From: Plantago major
Lineage: Eukaryota > Streptophyta > Magnoliopsida > Lamiales > Plantaginaceae
DNA length: 64,000 nt
Direction: 5' to 3'
Assembly: GCA_026545765.1 (NCBI GenBank)
Contig: CM048840.1
Coordinates: 32,182,765 to 32,246,764, forward strand
The notes beneath the pieces were generated by a model. It was not told the origin of the DNA and did not search any database. It saw only the letters and a list, made by a program, of their open reading frames with translations. This document shows, one piece after another, positions 23,176 to 34,600 of this stretch (position 1 is its first letter; each line of letters opens with the position of its first letter). The position numbers and the translations under genes are program-made.

Positions 23176-23847
23176 TGTGACACCCCAGATTTTAACGTAC
23201 CTTAGTATTTTTTTGCCCTTGCATGCTTTTACTTATGTTAGTGTATTTGTATGAAAATATATTTGAATTATTTTAATTTGATTGTGTTATTATTTTAGAT
23301 GTTTATTATTTGTTTTAAAAGTCTATGTAACTTGTCAATTTGTAATATGTGTGGTTATTTATTTTGTACTTTCTTGAAAGAAGAGAAATTATTTTTGGTG
23401 TATTTTTCCTACTTAAAAATCTTATTATTTTAGCCTTTAATTTGTTGGTGTAATTATTTTAAAATAATTGGAAAGACCTCTCTTAAATTTATCTTTATGA
23501 ATGATTAATGTGACAAGACTTCTTTTTAATTGTCTAACTTAATACAAGTTTTATATATGTGCTTTATTGATAATTTATGTGAAGAGTCTTCCATTTAATT
23601 AACTGATTCAATACAAGCTAATTATATGTTCTTTGATTGATTTAAAATGTGAAGAGTCACTTTTTAGTTATTTAATTTAAATGCATGTCCTTATGTGTGT
23701 GTGGCTCTCTTAATATTTAGAAATTAAAGTGTTATTTTATATTCATATATTTTAAAATAGAAGAGTTTGGAAACTTGAGGCTTCTTTAATGAATAAAATA
23801 TTTTTATTTCTTTTCATGTTACGGTACGAAAGGTCGCTTGTAATGTC
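23176..23847 (+). mobile_element. Chromovirus-like 3' LTR, left part
   Basis: It starts TGTGACACCCCAGATTTT right after the polypurine tract, a start typical of Tekay/Del-type gypsy LTRs. It is interrupted at 23847/35500 by the Tat element. The target bases ATGTC occur at 23843-23847 and again at 35500-35504. Confidence 0.7.
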
Positions 23848-24757
23848 TGTTGATACGGACATGTATTCAATCCGTTAAGGCGCCATAGAGCGTGTCCTAG
23901 AGCGCATCAAGGCTAAAATAGCCAATCCAGTACTAGTCCGACCTAAGGGAAACCAATCCAGGTCAACTAGTACTTACAAGTCAACACACCTTCTCAGCTA
24001 AGTCCGACCAAGCTAGGTGTACGACTTCCGAACCTGGCAAATGGTCACATGGTCCCTCCATGTACCACAGACTGTCAGTCCTAGGATGCCAAACGGACCG
24101 GACGAGAGAATCTCGGACGCCACCATCACATTAAGACCAAACGTATATAACAGAACCATTGAGATACTTCCGTGAAACTCCTGGCTCGGACACCCAGAGT
24201 TACCTAAGGACAGACCAACCAAGCAGACAGATCTGTCCGAGGGACTGACACGGATCCAACAGGCGGAACAGTACTCTCAGTGGGAAAAGGTCCAAACTAC
24301 CCTCCCAGGCCCATTAATCGGGTGTGGCCTACTGTTCACTATTGGGTTGTGGGCCAAAGGTAGCACTGGTGTCCAAATCTGAAGCATACACTTGGCATCA
24401 TCTTATGAACCACTTCATAAGTACATGATAACTATAAATATAGCACAAGGTCCAAGGCCTTAAGGTAAGACACAATTCCTAAGTCACTAGTCATAAGTGA
24501 CTCTTGGCATTATAACCTTCCTCATAACTATTACATTGAAAGCTCACAACTCTCTCTTGAGTGAAGTCTCTTACCGGATTGACATACGCAATCCGGGTAA
24601 CCCTTTCTAACCCCCCCCCCCCCCCACCCCCACTTAGTCCTTTCAGGTACTCTAGCTCGGACAGGTACTGCTTCGGACTTCAAGTAGGAGGCGGATCTTA
24701 GACCTGGTTGCTTGTAATAGTTTAGTTAGTTAGTGTTCGAGGCTAAACCCCTCAACA
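23848..24757 (-). mobile_element. Tat 3' LTR (910 bp)
   Basis: In minus orientation it starts TGTTGAGGGGTTTAGCC (24757 downward) and ends CCGTATCAACA (23848), giving TG...CA ends with inverted TGTTGA/TCAACA. A near-palindromic CTATAAATATAG at about 24432-24443 is a TATA candidate on either strand. A C-run of about 15 bases (24611-24625) is only six long in the other copy. It matches the right-end LTR as an inverted repeat over about 893 bp with scattered differences. Confidence 0.85.
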
Positions 24758-24780
24758 TTTTTTACGTCCCCCTAGTTTCC
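24758..24780 (-). other. Polypurine-like tract of the Tat element
   Basis: On the minus strand, CTAGGGGGACGTAAAAAA immediately precedes the LTR start TGTTGAGGGG. The purine-rich run in the correct place supports minus orientation for the element and identifies the left LTR as the 3' LTR. No TGG-type primer binding site is seen reading plus from this LTR. Confidence 0.6.
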
Positions 24781-25173
24781 AAGTATCTTAGTAGAAGATA
24801 GTTGGTAACTATAAAAAGAACAAGTGTGTTGTGGAGCGTGTCCGAATTGTTAACTGAAAAGGAAAAAAATTCCCTTTTTGTGAGATCCGTTGTCCGTGTT
24901 CTTAGGAATTCAATATATCTCCCCCCCCCCCCCCTTCGTTCTACAGTCCGTGTTATGTAATAGCTCGGACTGTAGGAGGAAAGGGTATTTGTATCCGAGA
25001 TATATAGATCCGAGTACAGTTAGGACCTGAAGAAGTCTTCTGTGGAAGAGTGTATAGGAAGCAATCCGTTGGGACATATATTTGAAATGGCCCGCCTGGG
25101 CTGATGAACAGTGATTCAAAAGGCCCCATAAGTCGCCTCTCCGGCCCACGGGAAAAAATCCCGAGTGAAGCGA

Positions 25174-25345
25174 TGCGACTGTTGGATTGAGAAGATCAAC
25201 GGTTGGGATTTAGACCCAAGTGACGTGACGTTTCTGAGAAGAATTAAGTGGGGTGTAATGTCAATACACCACTTGTGAACCGGCACATCCATTAGATTGA
25301 AAAGATCAACGGTTGGGGTTTGAATCCAGGTGATGTGACGCTTGG
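25174..25345 (+). repeat. Duplicated block upstream of antisense unit 1
   Basis: A roughly 57-bp block (GATTGAGAAGATCAACGGTT, then GACCCAAGTGACGTGACG) at about 25180-25230 is repeated at about 25294-25342 (GATTGAAAAGATCAACGGTT, then CAGGTGATGTGACG). It sits directly upstream of a TATA box and could be a promoter element. Confidence 0.7.
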
Positions 25346-25362
25346 CCTTCCCCAATTGCCCC

Positions 25363-28300
25363 CTATAAATAGTTGCAGAATCTGTCGCTTTCACACTTTA
25401 GCCAAACCGAAACTCAGAGCGATTCTTAAGCAATCCGAGCAAATAAAAATCAATCCAAGCAACCAAAACTCGCAAAATCTTTCACTTTCCAACTGAGATC
25501 TGTACTCTCGGAGATCTAGCAAGGCTTCCGTCCAAACTTACCAAAACAACTTTATCAAGTAAGTATGCCTTGATACTTCCTGAATTTTCTTTTTGATGAG
25601 ATGCTCGCTTAATGCTTGTATTCTTCTCCCTTGTCTGGACGTTTGTTTGCCGATTCCGTGGTTTCACATGTTGCATGTGGTAGACGTCTGTAGTATACTT
25701 GGTTGGAATACTCCTCTCGTATGCTGTATTGTGCTAATTTTCCTCAGTAGCAACTTGTTGAGCGGACTTGTATAATATGTTAACTATGCATAAAAATCGG
25801 TATTGCATGTTCTTATTGTAGTATTTTGGTGCCAATTGGCACATAGACCTTTATATGTTGTCCCTGTTAGTGTGCCAAGTAGGGTAGATAATAGTGCCAA
25901 TGGCACGTCTTTGCGTGCCAAGTCTAGTACCCGTGGTGTCATGAGATTGTGTCCCATGTAGAAAAACTGATAAGGTAGGGAATCCTCTGACCATTGGACT
26001 TAATAAGATACCTAAACGAACTCTCGGACAATCACAATCATCGTTTCTAACCCGTTTCCTTGTGCCCTAGGATGTCCGGGAGTGATAGTCAGAACCATCA
26101 CGAGGCCCAAGGTTATGACGATGGAGTAAGATGGGGGACTGAGTCCGCAGAAGCAACCACATCCGTGGCCGATTACCTAGTCGTTGAACTCGTGTCTTCC
26201 AGGGATTCCGATGATGGGCAAACGGTCCGCGATGTAGCAGAAACTCAGCCTGAAGTGGTAGTGGGACAAGATGGTGTCGCTAGGACTAGGTCGCGAGTCC
26301 AATTTCGGACCATAGGTGGTGGTGGGATGTTCGCTGGTTTGAATGAACCTCGGACTAAGCAGGGAGGCGACAGTGGTCAGGATGCGGATGATGTGGAGAT
26401 GTTCGAGGCTGGGGAGGAGGACCGTGTGGAGACGGAAGCAGGTCCTTCCAACCCATCACGGACTAAATTTCCTCATCCCGCATCCGCCGTTGTGATAGCG
26501 GACAAATACGGAGAGCTCAACACAGAAGGGCTGCTCCCTACCTGTCCGTCCAAAGTGAGGCCTGAGGACATTCCGGAGTGGAGGCGGAAGTGGGAAATCC
26601 CTGAGTCTGTCGAGATCATGGTGCCGAAACCCGGGCATGCCTTCTATAATCCGCCCGCAGGATACATGTGTGTGCACGAGGCGACCTTTTCCTGTGGATG
26701 GAAGGTTCCCATCGCGTCCGAGTTGAAGCGCATTCTGAATCACATCGGGATTGGTCCGAGCCAGGTTATCCCAAAATCCTTGGGTAACCTTATCTATTTC
26801 ATCATCTTTTGTAAAAAGAAGGGGCAGCCGGTGAACTTTGAGAACTTCCGGCAGCTCTTCAATGTTACTTTCAGTCCGGGGAACCCACTTTTCTATACCT
26901 TTGTATATAGAAAGTCATATAACTTCATCTCGGACTCCATCTCCTCACTCGGATCAAAGTGGTGGGAGAAGTATATCTTCGTGCGGATGTCTTTGAGGCC
27001 TGGGGAGTCCGCGAGGAGACGAGAACAATGGGGGTTGCCCAAGAAGTTTCTAAGGGAGAGTATCCCAGATTGGCGCCCACTTCCGAAGAATGTGGCTCCG
27101 TGGGTGGTGGAGATCCATAAAAAACAATCCACCAACTTATCCGTTCCACGGATTGATCTGTCAACTGCTGCCATACTTGTGCGGTCTGACCGTGTGGTCG
27201 AGGTCGGAGGGAAGACTGACTTCTGTAAGAATTTGTAACTTAGGATTTTTTTTTTTTTGCATGATCGTTGCATAGTTGTCCGTTGTTCACGGTGTTATGG
27301 ATCCGTTTCTGATATTGTTTGTTCCTTCTGCAGCTTACTGGTTCGAGTATATAATGTCGACCCTCCGAGAAAAGAAGAAGCAGCAGAGGGAGCAACAAGC
27401 CCTCGAGCTCGCCACTGGCCAAAGGGCCAAGATAATCAACACGTCTACGGGTCTTCCTATGGCGGACCCAAAAAATGCGGTCGTGTTTGCTGCAGAGGAG
27501 GAGAGGTGGAAGAAGGCGGGTGAGGATCTGTAGATTCTGGAGGTGCCCGACAAGGGTAAAGGTCCGGCGACCTGCAGCACCACTGCCTCCAAGCCACTAG
27601 CTTCTGCTGCGTCCGCACCTCCGCAAGATGTGTTGATGCGGGATGCTATCACCTCGGGCAGGAAGAGGGGTGCAACTTCGGATGCCTCTCTTGCTGCCAA
27701 GAGGCAACATTTTGCCGCTATTCTGCCACTGTCCGACCAAGCAGCTCTCGATGCAGAATACGAACGGAGTCGCAGACTCCCTGAGGTTGAGCGGGTTGGA
27801 GAGCTCCATGAGTTGCATCAAAGGGTAGGCAGCTTATCAATGCTTTCAGCTTTTTATGAAAGAAATGTAACTTTTGTTTGTGCGGACTTCTTGTAGCCAG
27901 ATGCATGATCAAGGCTATGCAGTGGAAGGCCAGCGAGTGGGCCACCATTGAGGAGGACCTGCATAAGGCCGTACGCATCGGCGAGGAGGCCGAATTTGAA
28001 AAAGCGGTGAAACCCACCAAGGTAAGGACACGGCCATAGCCAAGCTGAAGGAGGTAAAGTCGGACTTGGAGTGGCAGGAGAACTTCATCGATAAGTCGAT
28101 GAAGGCATTTCTGGAGTCCAATGATGCGCTCCTCGAAGATCTCCAATTTACCTGCCTTGAGGCTGTCCGAGACTTTATGAAGTCGGACTCCTTCAAGTTT
28201 TTTATGGCGGATAAAGCTGATGCGCTTCGCTTGGAGGGGTTTTCATCTGCCATTGGCCAACTGCAAGGGAAGGTACTACTTCCTCCCGACTTTAACTGGA

Positions 28301-28710
28301 AGGCAGAAGGGCTAGATCCGTCCGCAGATGCCCATGGAGTGGAGATCCCAGTGGAGGTTTTCCGGATGAGAAGCTGGGCGCGTGTGAGTTCGCAGAAGTG
28401 GTCACCGAAGAAGGTGAAATTGATATCAAGAACGGCGGACCCTTCCTTCCCAACTGCGTCCCAGATGCTCTTCGAAAGGTATGCTTCACGCCGTTCCATC
28501 AAAACATGAACTATCTGAAGGATTGGTACTTCATGCCTTCTCGGATCGTCGGCCATGATGCGGATTTCAACTTGTTCGAGAACATCAAGGCCTCCTTTGA
28601 TGAAGTTGTTGCATCCCGCGCTGCTGCTGCTAATGTCGATGCCAATCCGTCCTCCATTAATCCGCCTAGAGTTGATGAAGCCGGTCCGAGCCAACCTCTT
28701 CCTCAGTAAG
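25363..28710 (+). pseudogene. Tat antisense unit 1: putative gypsy-type transposon protein
   Basis: A TATA box (CTATAAATAG, 25363-25372) leads a unit with an apparent 5'-leader intron (25559-26070) and ATG at 26072. Exon 26072-27224 contains a globular block from about residue 165: MVPKPGHAFYNPPAGYMCVH, FSCGWKVPIASELKRILNHI, then GNLIYFIIFCKKKGQPVNF and SLGSKWWEKYIFV. This is the domain usually annotated 'putative gypsy type transposon' in plants. An intron (27225-27333) leads to a Glu/Lys-rich exon (REKKKQQREQQ) broken by TAG at 27531-27533. Further degraded exons continue to 28710. It is antisense to pol, as known for Tat-lineage extra ORFs. Biochemical role unknown. Confidence 0.7.
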
Positions 28711-29097
28711 AAGTCCGGGGTATGCCCCGTGAAAGAAATTTGTAAACATTTGAATTTCAATATCTTTTGATGGCACGGAACGTCGCCAAGTACAATATTT
28801 ATCATCTCTGTTGTCTGTTGTAATCCTTGGTACAATGTTACATTCGCTTTGATATAATAATTGTGTGCTCCTTTATTTTCCATGATACGTCCTTCATACG
28901 CTTGGTTATCATAAGTAAATATACAACTTTTGCAAGCTCGGACAACTATCTTTATTATACGGACTTACTTTATGGGGATGCATAATCTTCTAGAAGGGGG
29001 CATGTGAAGCGGTAAAGTCGCCATTATTATTGCGTCCTTTCATCTTCGAGTCGTCCGATGGTGGACACGTGGTGTGATCGTAGGGATTCTTCGTTCC

Positions 29098-29608
29098 TAT
29101 AAATAAGGATATGGTAATTCTCCCTTTGTCACTATTTTATCTCTCTTCAGCCTTTCCTTTTCTAGAAGTTCTCTCTCTGAAAGGGTCAGATTCCTTTAGG
29201 ATGTCGGAATCCGCCCGAGAAGCTGCAGTCCGAGCTAGGCAACTTCACCTTAATGCAAGCGCAGTGCTACCCGACTTGGAGAACCTCGGCTTTGGAGAAC
29301 CAAATGATCCCAAGTACGATTGTTGTCGGCACTGGATAAATTGTGCCTGCGGAAACATGCACCCTCCGACTTATCATGGTAAAGGCATAGTGGATGACGC
29401 AATCATTCTTGATCCAGAAGGTGATCCTCCTTTATGTCCATCGGTCGCCAGGAGGCGAGCCGAGGAAGAGAGAGAGCGGGTACTGAAGATGATCCGTAGG
29501 AGGATCCGAATGCAGCAACAAGCTTGTCGGGCTCAAGGTGGTGGCTCGGAATCTCAAGGCTCAACCTCGGGAATCCACTATAGGGACACGGCGGGGTATG
29601 CCATGTAG
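29098..29608 (+). CDS. Tat antisense unit 2: small hypothetical protein
   Basis: A TATAAATA box (29098-29105) lies about 100 bp upstream of ATG 29201. The frame 29201-29608 (135 aa) starts MSESAREAAVRARQLHLNAS. It carries a Cys/His cluster CCRHWINCACGNMHPPTYH (possible metal site), then an Arg/Glu-rich helix (RRRAEEERERVLKMIRRRIR) and a Gly/Ser-rich tail. It is intact and follows a plausible promoter. I do not recognise the family. Confidence 0.5.
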
Positions 29609-29926
29609 GCATATGTATGGTCCTCGGACCTTGAAAAGTTGTACTTTCCGTGTTTTGAATGTTCGAATGATTTTCTAATGAAATTTGAACTGACCTCAAT
29701 AGATGAAGTTGTCACCTTTTTCATAGACTTTCTTTGTCGAATCATTTTTATGCCATTTTCTTGCAAAATGGCTAGCTGGTACGAACTCGGATACGGTTGA
29801 TGGGCTTGTCTGGATCAGGTAGGGTAAGCTCAGTCGATCTAACACTATTTGACCCAAACGAGTAGCCAAAGCCCATTGTCGACGTCAATCTTTTTGCGTG
29901 GCGGACGCTGATTGGTTCATCCATTC

Positions 29927-30681
29927 CATAAATACCCGAGTTCCCCTTTGCATTGATTGCCTAAATCTGATCTCAAACTCGAATAGATCTTACAATTTGA
30001 GCCCAGTAGTACCCATAAGAAGATGATTTCTTGACTAGTCTCCTCCTCGAGACTCCCATCCACTCTCAAATCGGCGCTTGTCTTGAGTTTGAGAGTGGTG
30101 TGGGTCTGGAGGAAATGATTGCTCAAGATCAGTTGTTAGAAAATACAGATCTTGGAAAATGTTCAGATCCAGGGGTAGACCAACGGATGATCTTATCGGT
30201 CGTATGTGCGATCCACCCGGTAGGAGCTTTTCCTTTCTGAGGAGCTGCTGGCGGGTGGGTCATCATACGATCAATGCGTCAGATTTGTGCTCGGATTCGA
30301 ACAAATAGGTATCTTTGAAGAACCCCCCTGTCCGGAGATAGGAGGTTTGATGCTGTAAAGATAGGAGGTTTGATGCTGTAAAGATCCGAGGTAACACCGC
30401 TTGGCCATGATAAATTATTGACTCAAGGTGGCTCGAATTGGGCCAACAATCACTGGTTTAATGTGTCCGTACACGCTATGCATGGGATCCGTAGAGGGAA
30501 TCAAAGGTATAGTGATAGTGTAGAATTCCCACTTACTGAATCGTTCTGTATTGAGCAGGCACATCAGATTCTTGGTGTTCCCGGAAGTAATGACTACGTG
30601 GAATACTTTCCTGTCGGAGGAATAATCTCGATGGAAGATGACGTATCTCCAGAGACTTTCTCTACAGTTTATGTATTGTAG
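29927..30681 (+). pseudogene. Tat antisense unit 3: remnant
   Basis: CATAAATAC (29927-29935) resembles a third TATA box. Downstream, the frame 30418-30681 reads ANNHWFNVSVHAMHGIRR, SFCIEQAHQILGVPGSN and YVEYFPVGGIISMEDD, ending at TAG 30679-30681. Upstream coding sequence is not continuous. It ends about 295 bp from the pol stop on the other strand, so the two are convergent. Family not recognised. Confidence 0.4.
30308..30384 (+). repeat. Short direct duplication
   Basis: GGAGGTTTGATGCTGTAAAG occurs twice in a row (about 30342-30361 and 30363-30382). Confidence 0.8.
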
Positions 30682-30975
30682 CTGTAGATCCGGATAAAGA
30701 TCCGAGGTTGTAGACTGCAAAGACAGTGTTACGTACACTGTGTTTCGTATATGAATAAAATTCATTACTTGCTTTTCTGCTGTCTAAACACGAGTTTCCA
30801 AATTTATGAATTGAAGGATAAAAGTTGTATTGATTTGACGGAAATTCAATTAAAACCTGTGGTCGTAAAGGTAATGACAGAAGAATAACGAAATTAGAAC
30901 TGACGGAGTTCCGCGTAACAGACAATTTTAATCCTAAAATGTCCAAACAATTGGCAAAGTTCTGTGTAACCAACC

Positions 30976-33900
30976 CTATGCATAGAACTTTTGAAGGTTC
31001 CTGGCATTCCAAGTACGCTTGAGTGGGTGTCCGTACTCGTCTTCCAATTCGTAACTTCCGTTCACTCTTGCACCAACAATCTTGTAAGGTCCTTCCTATT
31101 TAGGCTTAAGCTTTCCAACGTTGCTCAAGATATCAGCTCAGCGGAGCACTAGATCTCCGACCTGTAAATCTTTCGCTTGAACATTCATGTTGTAGGCCCG
31201 GGCCGCAGTTGCTTGGTACCTGTGGATATTAGCCAATGCTTTGGTTCTTTTCTGTTCCAGCATGTCTAGGTCAAATATCCAAGCTTCACGATTGACGGAA
31301 TCATTGTACTCTTGGACCCTTATTGTTTCAACTGCAATTTTCGCTGGTATTACTGCTTCTGAGCCATAGACCAAGACAAATGGGGTTTCTCTAGTTGTGG
31401 TCCGTGCAGTGGTGCGATGAGCCCACAGTACGCCATCTAGGTCATCCGCCCAACTTTCCTGGGAAGTTCTCAGCCGCTTTTCCAGGATCTTAACAATTGT
31501 CTTGTTCGTGGACTCAGCTTGTCCATTAGCTTGTGGGTATCCGACAGATGTGAAACGTTGTTCAATCTTGAAAGATGCCAACCATTCCTTGAGTCTGTTG
31601 CCCGAGAATTGAGCACCATTGTCCGAGACAAGAATTATTGGTAGGCCAAAGCGACAAATGATGTTTTTCCAAATGAATGTCCGCACGTGGCTTTCCGTGA
31701 TAGTTGCCACAGCTTCCGCTTCTACCCACTTGGTGAAATATTCCACGGCCACAATTAAGAATTTCTTCTGTTGAGTGCCTCTTGGGAATGGCCCGACAAT
31801 ATCGATACCCCAATGATCAAACGGACATGCTATGACTGACGGAATCATAGGGTGTGTCGGGCGATGGGGAACATTTGCATAATATTGACAGTCAGGACAT
31901 CTTCAGGCGTAGCTTGCGGAATCCATATATATCAATGGTAGGCCAGTAGTAGCCTTGTTGAATAATCTTTTGAGCAAGAGTTCGTCCTCCGGAATGACTT
32001 CCGCAGCTTCCGCTGTGAATTTCCTCAAGCACAGTCTTCGCTTCTTGCGGACCTAAGCATCTCAAATGAGTCCCAGCGAAAGATTTCTTATACAAATCTT
32101 CCCCCAGTAGAAAATATCTGTTTGCTCGGCACTGTACACTCCTTGACTCCTTCGGATCAGTTGGTAATGATCCGTCTTTGAGATAACTAAAGATCTCAAT
32201 CATCCAATTTCTTCCTGTTTCAGTTATCATAACGTTTGGAGTAGGACTCATGACGGATGAGTCCGTAATAGTGAGTAGAATAACTCTCCTTGTGTCTAGA
32301 GCAGCTGTTGCGGATGCATACTTAGCCAGAGCGTCCGCTCTTTCGTTCCATGCCCTATCAAACTTCTCCAGGGTAAACTCATCAAAGAGACTGACCTCTT
32401 GCTTAAGTAGCTCAAGATACTTGATCATTGAAGGGCCTTTTGTGGCAAAAGCACCCGAAAATTGGGCTTCGACTAACTGCGAATCCGTGTAAGCTTTGAG
32501 CTTCCGAATCTGCAGGGACTTGGCTAGACGCATTCCGACTAACAGTGCTTCGTATTCAGCCTCATTATTGGTGACCTTGAAGTCCAAAGATACCGCATAG
32601 TCGTTCCGCGCCATCAGGACTTTTAAGATAGATTCCAATGCCTCCTACTCTTCCAGTGGAGGAACCATCCACTTCCAATGTCCAAACATCGGAGGGATGT
32701 TCCTTGGTTTGGAGATCTTCTGTAAGCTCCCGAGTTTCCAACCTTTGTTCCTCCTTCTCTTTACCATCCGAATCGGAGTTATTAGTACCGGATTCCCTTG
32801 TGAGATCATCGAGAAGGAACATTTGGTTTTCCCGAGATTCCTCCCATGAGGTAGTCCGAGATTGATTGATGAACTGTGCATCCTCGAGGTTTTCGGGGCT
32901 GATCTTCGGCGGAACTGGCTTTCGGTTAATCCGTTTGGTAATTAGGCATTCAAACGCCTGTTTGTCCGGGACTTTCTCTGACTCCGCTTCAGGGTATTCT
33001 GCTAGGAAGTCGGCAACGACTTGAGCTTTCTTGGCTGTCGGAGCTTGATAGCTAATGTCGTATTCGCTTAGCTCAATGGCCCACTTAGAGAGTCGTCCGG
33101 ATTGATCGGGCCTTCCCAGGACCTGTTTCAAAGGTTCCGTAGTTAGTACTACTATTTTATGAGACTTGAAATATGGCTTTAACCGCCTTGCGGTGTAAAC
33201 CAAAGCATATGCAAATTTCTCAATCTTCACGTATCTTGTCTCCGCCCCCAACAAGGGCTTTACTAAGATAGTAGATTGGCAAGTGATCATTAGCTTGGAC
33301 CCGTACTAATACGGAGCTCATTGCCTCTTCCGTAATTGCTAGGTAGAGGTAGAGTGGTTCTCCTTCGTCGGTTCGGAGAGCAGCGGAGGGGAATGGAGGT
33401 ACTTTTTCAAATTTTCAAAAGCCTCAGAACATTCCGCGGTCCACTCAAAGCTCTCTCCTTTCCGGAGGATTTTGAAGAACGACAGGTTTTTCTCTGCGGA
33501 TCGCAAAGTAAAACGACTTAAGGACATGAGACGTCCGATAAGCTGTTATACCTCATTGAGGTTCTTCGGATGAGGCAGATCTAGGATTGCTTTGATCTTC
33601 TCGAGATTCGCGCTTATCCCTCTCTTTGTGACCATGTAACCCAAAAACTTTCCGCCCTTCACTCCGAAGGTGCACTTTTCTGGGTTCAGTTTCATCCCGT
33701 ACTTCCTGAGGATAGCGAAGCATTTGCTTAAGTGCTCTATATGTTGTTCCTCGGTTTTGCTTTTGACGAGCATGTCGTCTACGTATACCTCCATGGTCTT
33801 GCCAATTTCTTCCTTGAACAACTGATTCACCAGTTGTTGGTAAGTTGCTCCCGCATTTTTCAATCCGAAGGGCATCACTTTAAAGCAATACACCCCTCCT

Positions 33901-34600
33901 GCAGCAAAGAAAGTTGCTTTCTTAATATCCTCCTTCGCCATCCGAATCTGGTAAAAGCCTTGATACGCAGCCATGAAGCTCAGTAACGCGCATCCGGCTG
34001 TAGAATCAACCAATTGGTCAATCCGTGGCAAAGGGTATGGATCCTTTGGGCAAAACTTATTTAGCCTGGTGAAATCATTGCACATCCGTCATTTGCCTGG
34101 TGACTTCTCTACTAGAATCACGTTATAAACCCAATCAGAATAACGGACCTCTTCGATATGTCCTGCTTTCATGAGTCGACCAACCTCGGCGGATATGATG
34201 GCATCCTTGATAGGACCGAAATCCTTTCTCTTCTGGCGGATATATTTGATCGAGGGATCCATGTTCAAACGGTGAACAGCAACCCTCGGATCTATCCCCT
34301 TTAGGTCGTCCGTACTCCAAGCAAAGACATCACTGTTATCTCGGAGGCAAGCAATGAGCTTCATTTCCACTTCCGCATTCATCTCTGTCCCGATTCTAGT
34401 CTTCTTATCCGGGCTCCCTACAACAAGCTCAACTTCTCTGAGAGTTTCGTGAGGCTCGATCCGTGCAGTTTTAGGAAACTTGTCTTTCTGGCTCCCTACC
34501 CCAATGTTAGGATTCTCCTTTTTTGGTGGAAGAACAACCTGCGGATCAGAAGTCACAGTGACTACCAACACGAGTGCGGATGTTCTCCTTGTGGACAAAT
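30976..34600 (-). pseudogene. Ty3/gypsy (Tat-type) pol: RT, RNase H, aRNH, integrase
   Basis: Read leftwards: pre-RT region with DNSDVFAWSTDDLKGIDP, then RT (KDPYPLPRIDQLVD, FMAAYQGFYQI, MPFGLKNAGATYQ, VYVDDMLVKS, KCTFGVKGGKFLGY). RNase H follows (YALVYTARRLKPYF, RLSKWAIELSEYDI, ADFLAEYPE), then a second RNase H (LEVDGSSTGRVGGIGI, NNEAEYEALLVGM, YTDSQLVEAQFSG, WNERADALAKYAS). Integrase has the zinc-binding EIHSGSCGSHSGG region and catalytic blocks FDHWGIDIVGPF, VSDNGAQF and ANGQAESTNK, ending at KRTWNARNLQKFY. Stops: TGA 34089-34091 (Trp), TAA 33546-33548, two near 33300-33340, TGA 31138-31140, TAG near 31099. There is a frameshift near 32570-32640. The first catalytic RT Asp (FMDAY) reads Ala. 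The dual RNase H marks the Tat lineage. Confidence 0.9.

Noticed and set aside
23848-24757. Left LTR read as a plus-strand 5' LTR of a second element
   Set aside because: No primer binding site follows; a polypurine-like tract precedes it on the minus strand, fitting a 3' LTR.
27335-28883. Minus-strand frames of 121-322 codons across Tat antisense unit 1
   Set aside because: They oppose spliced plus-strand exons with recognised blocks and have no domain of their own; low-stop composition explains them.
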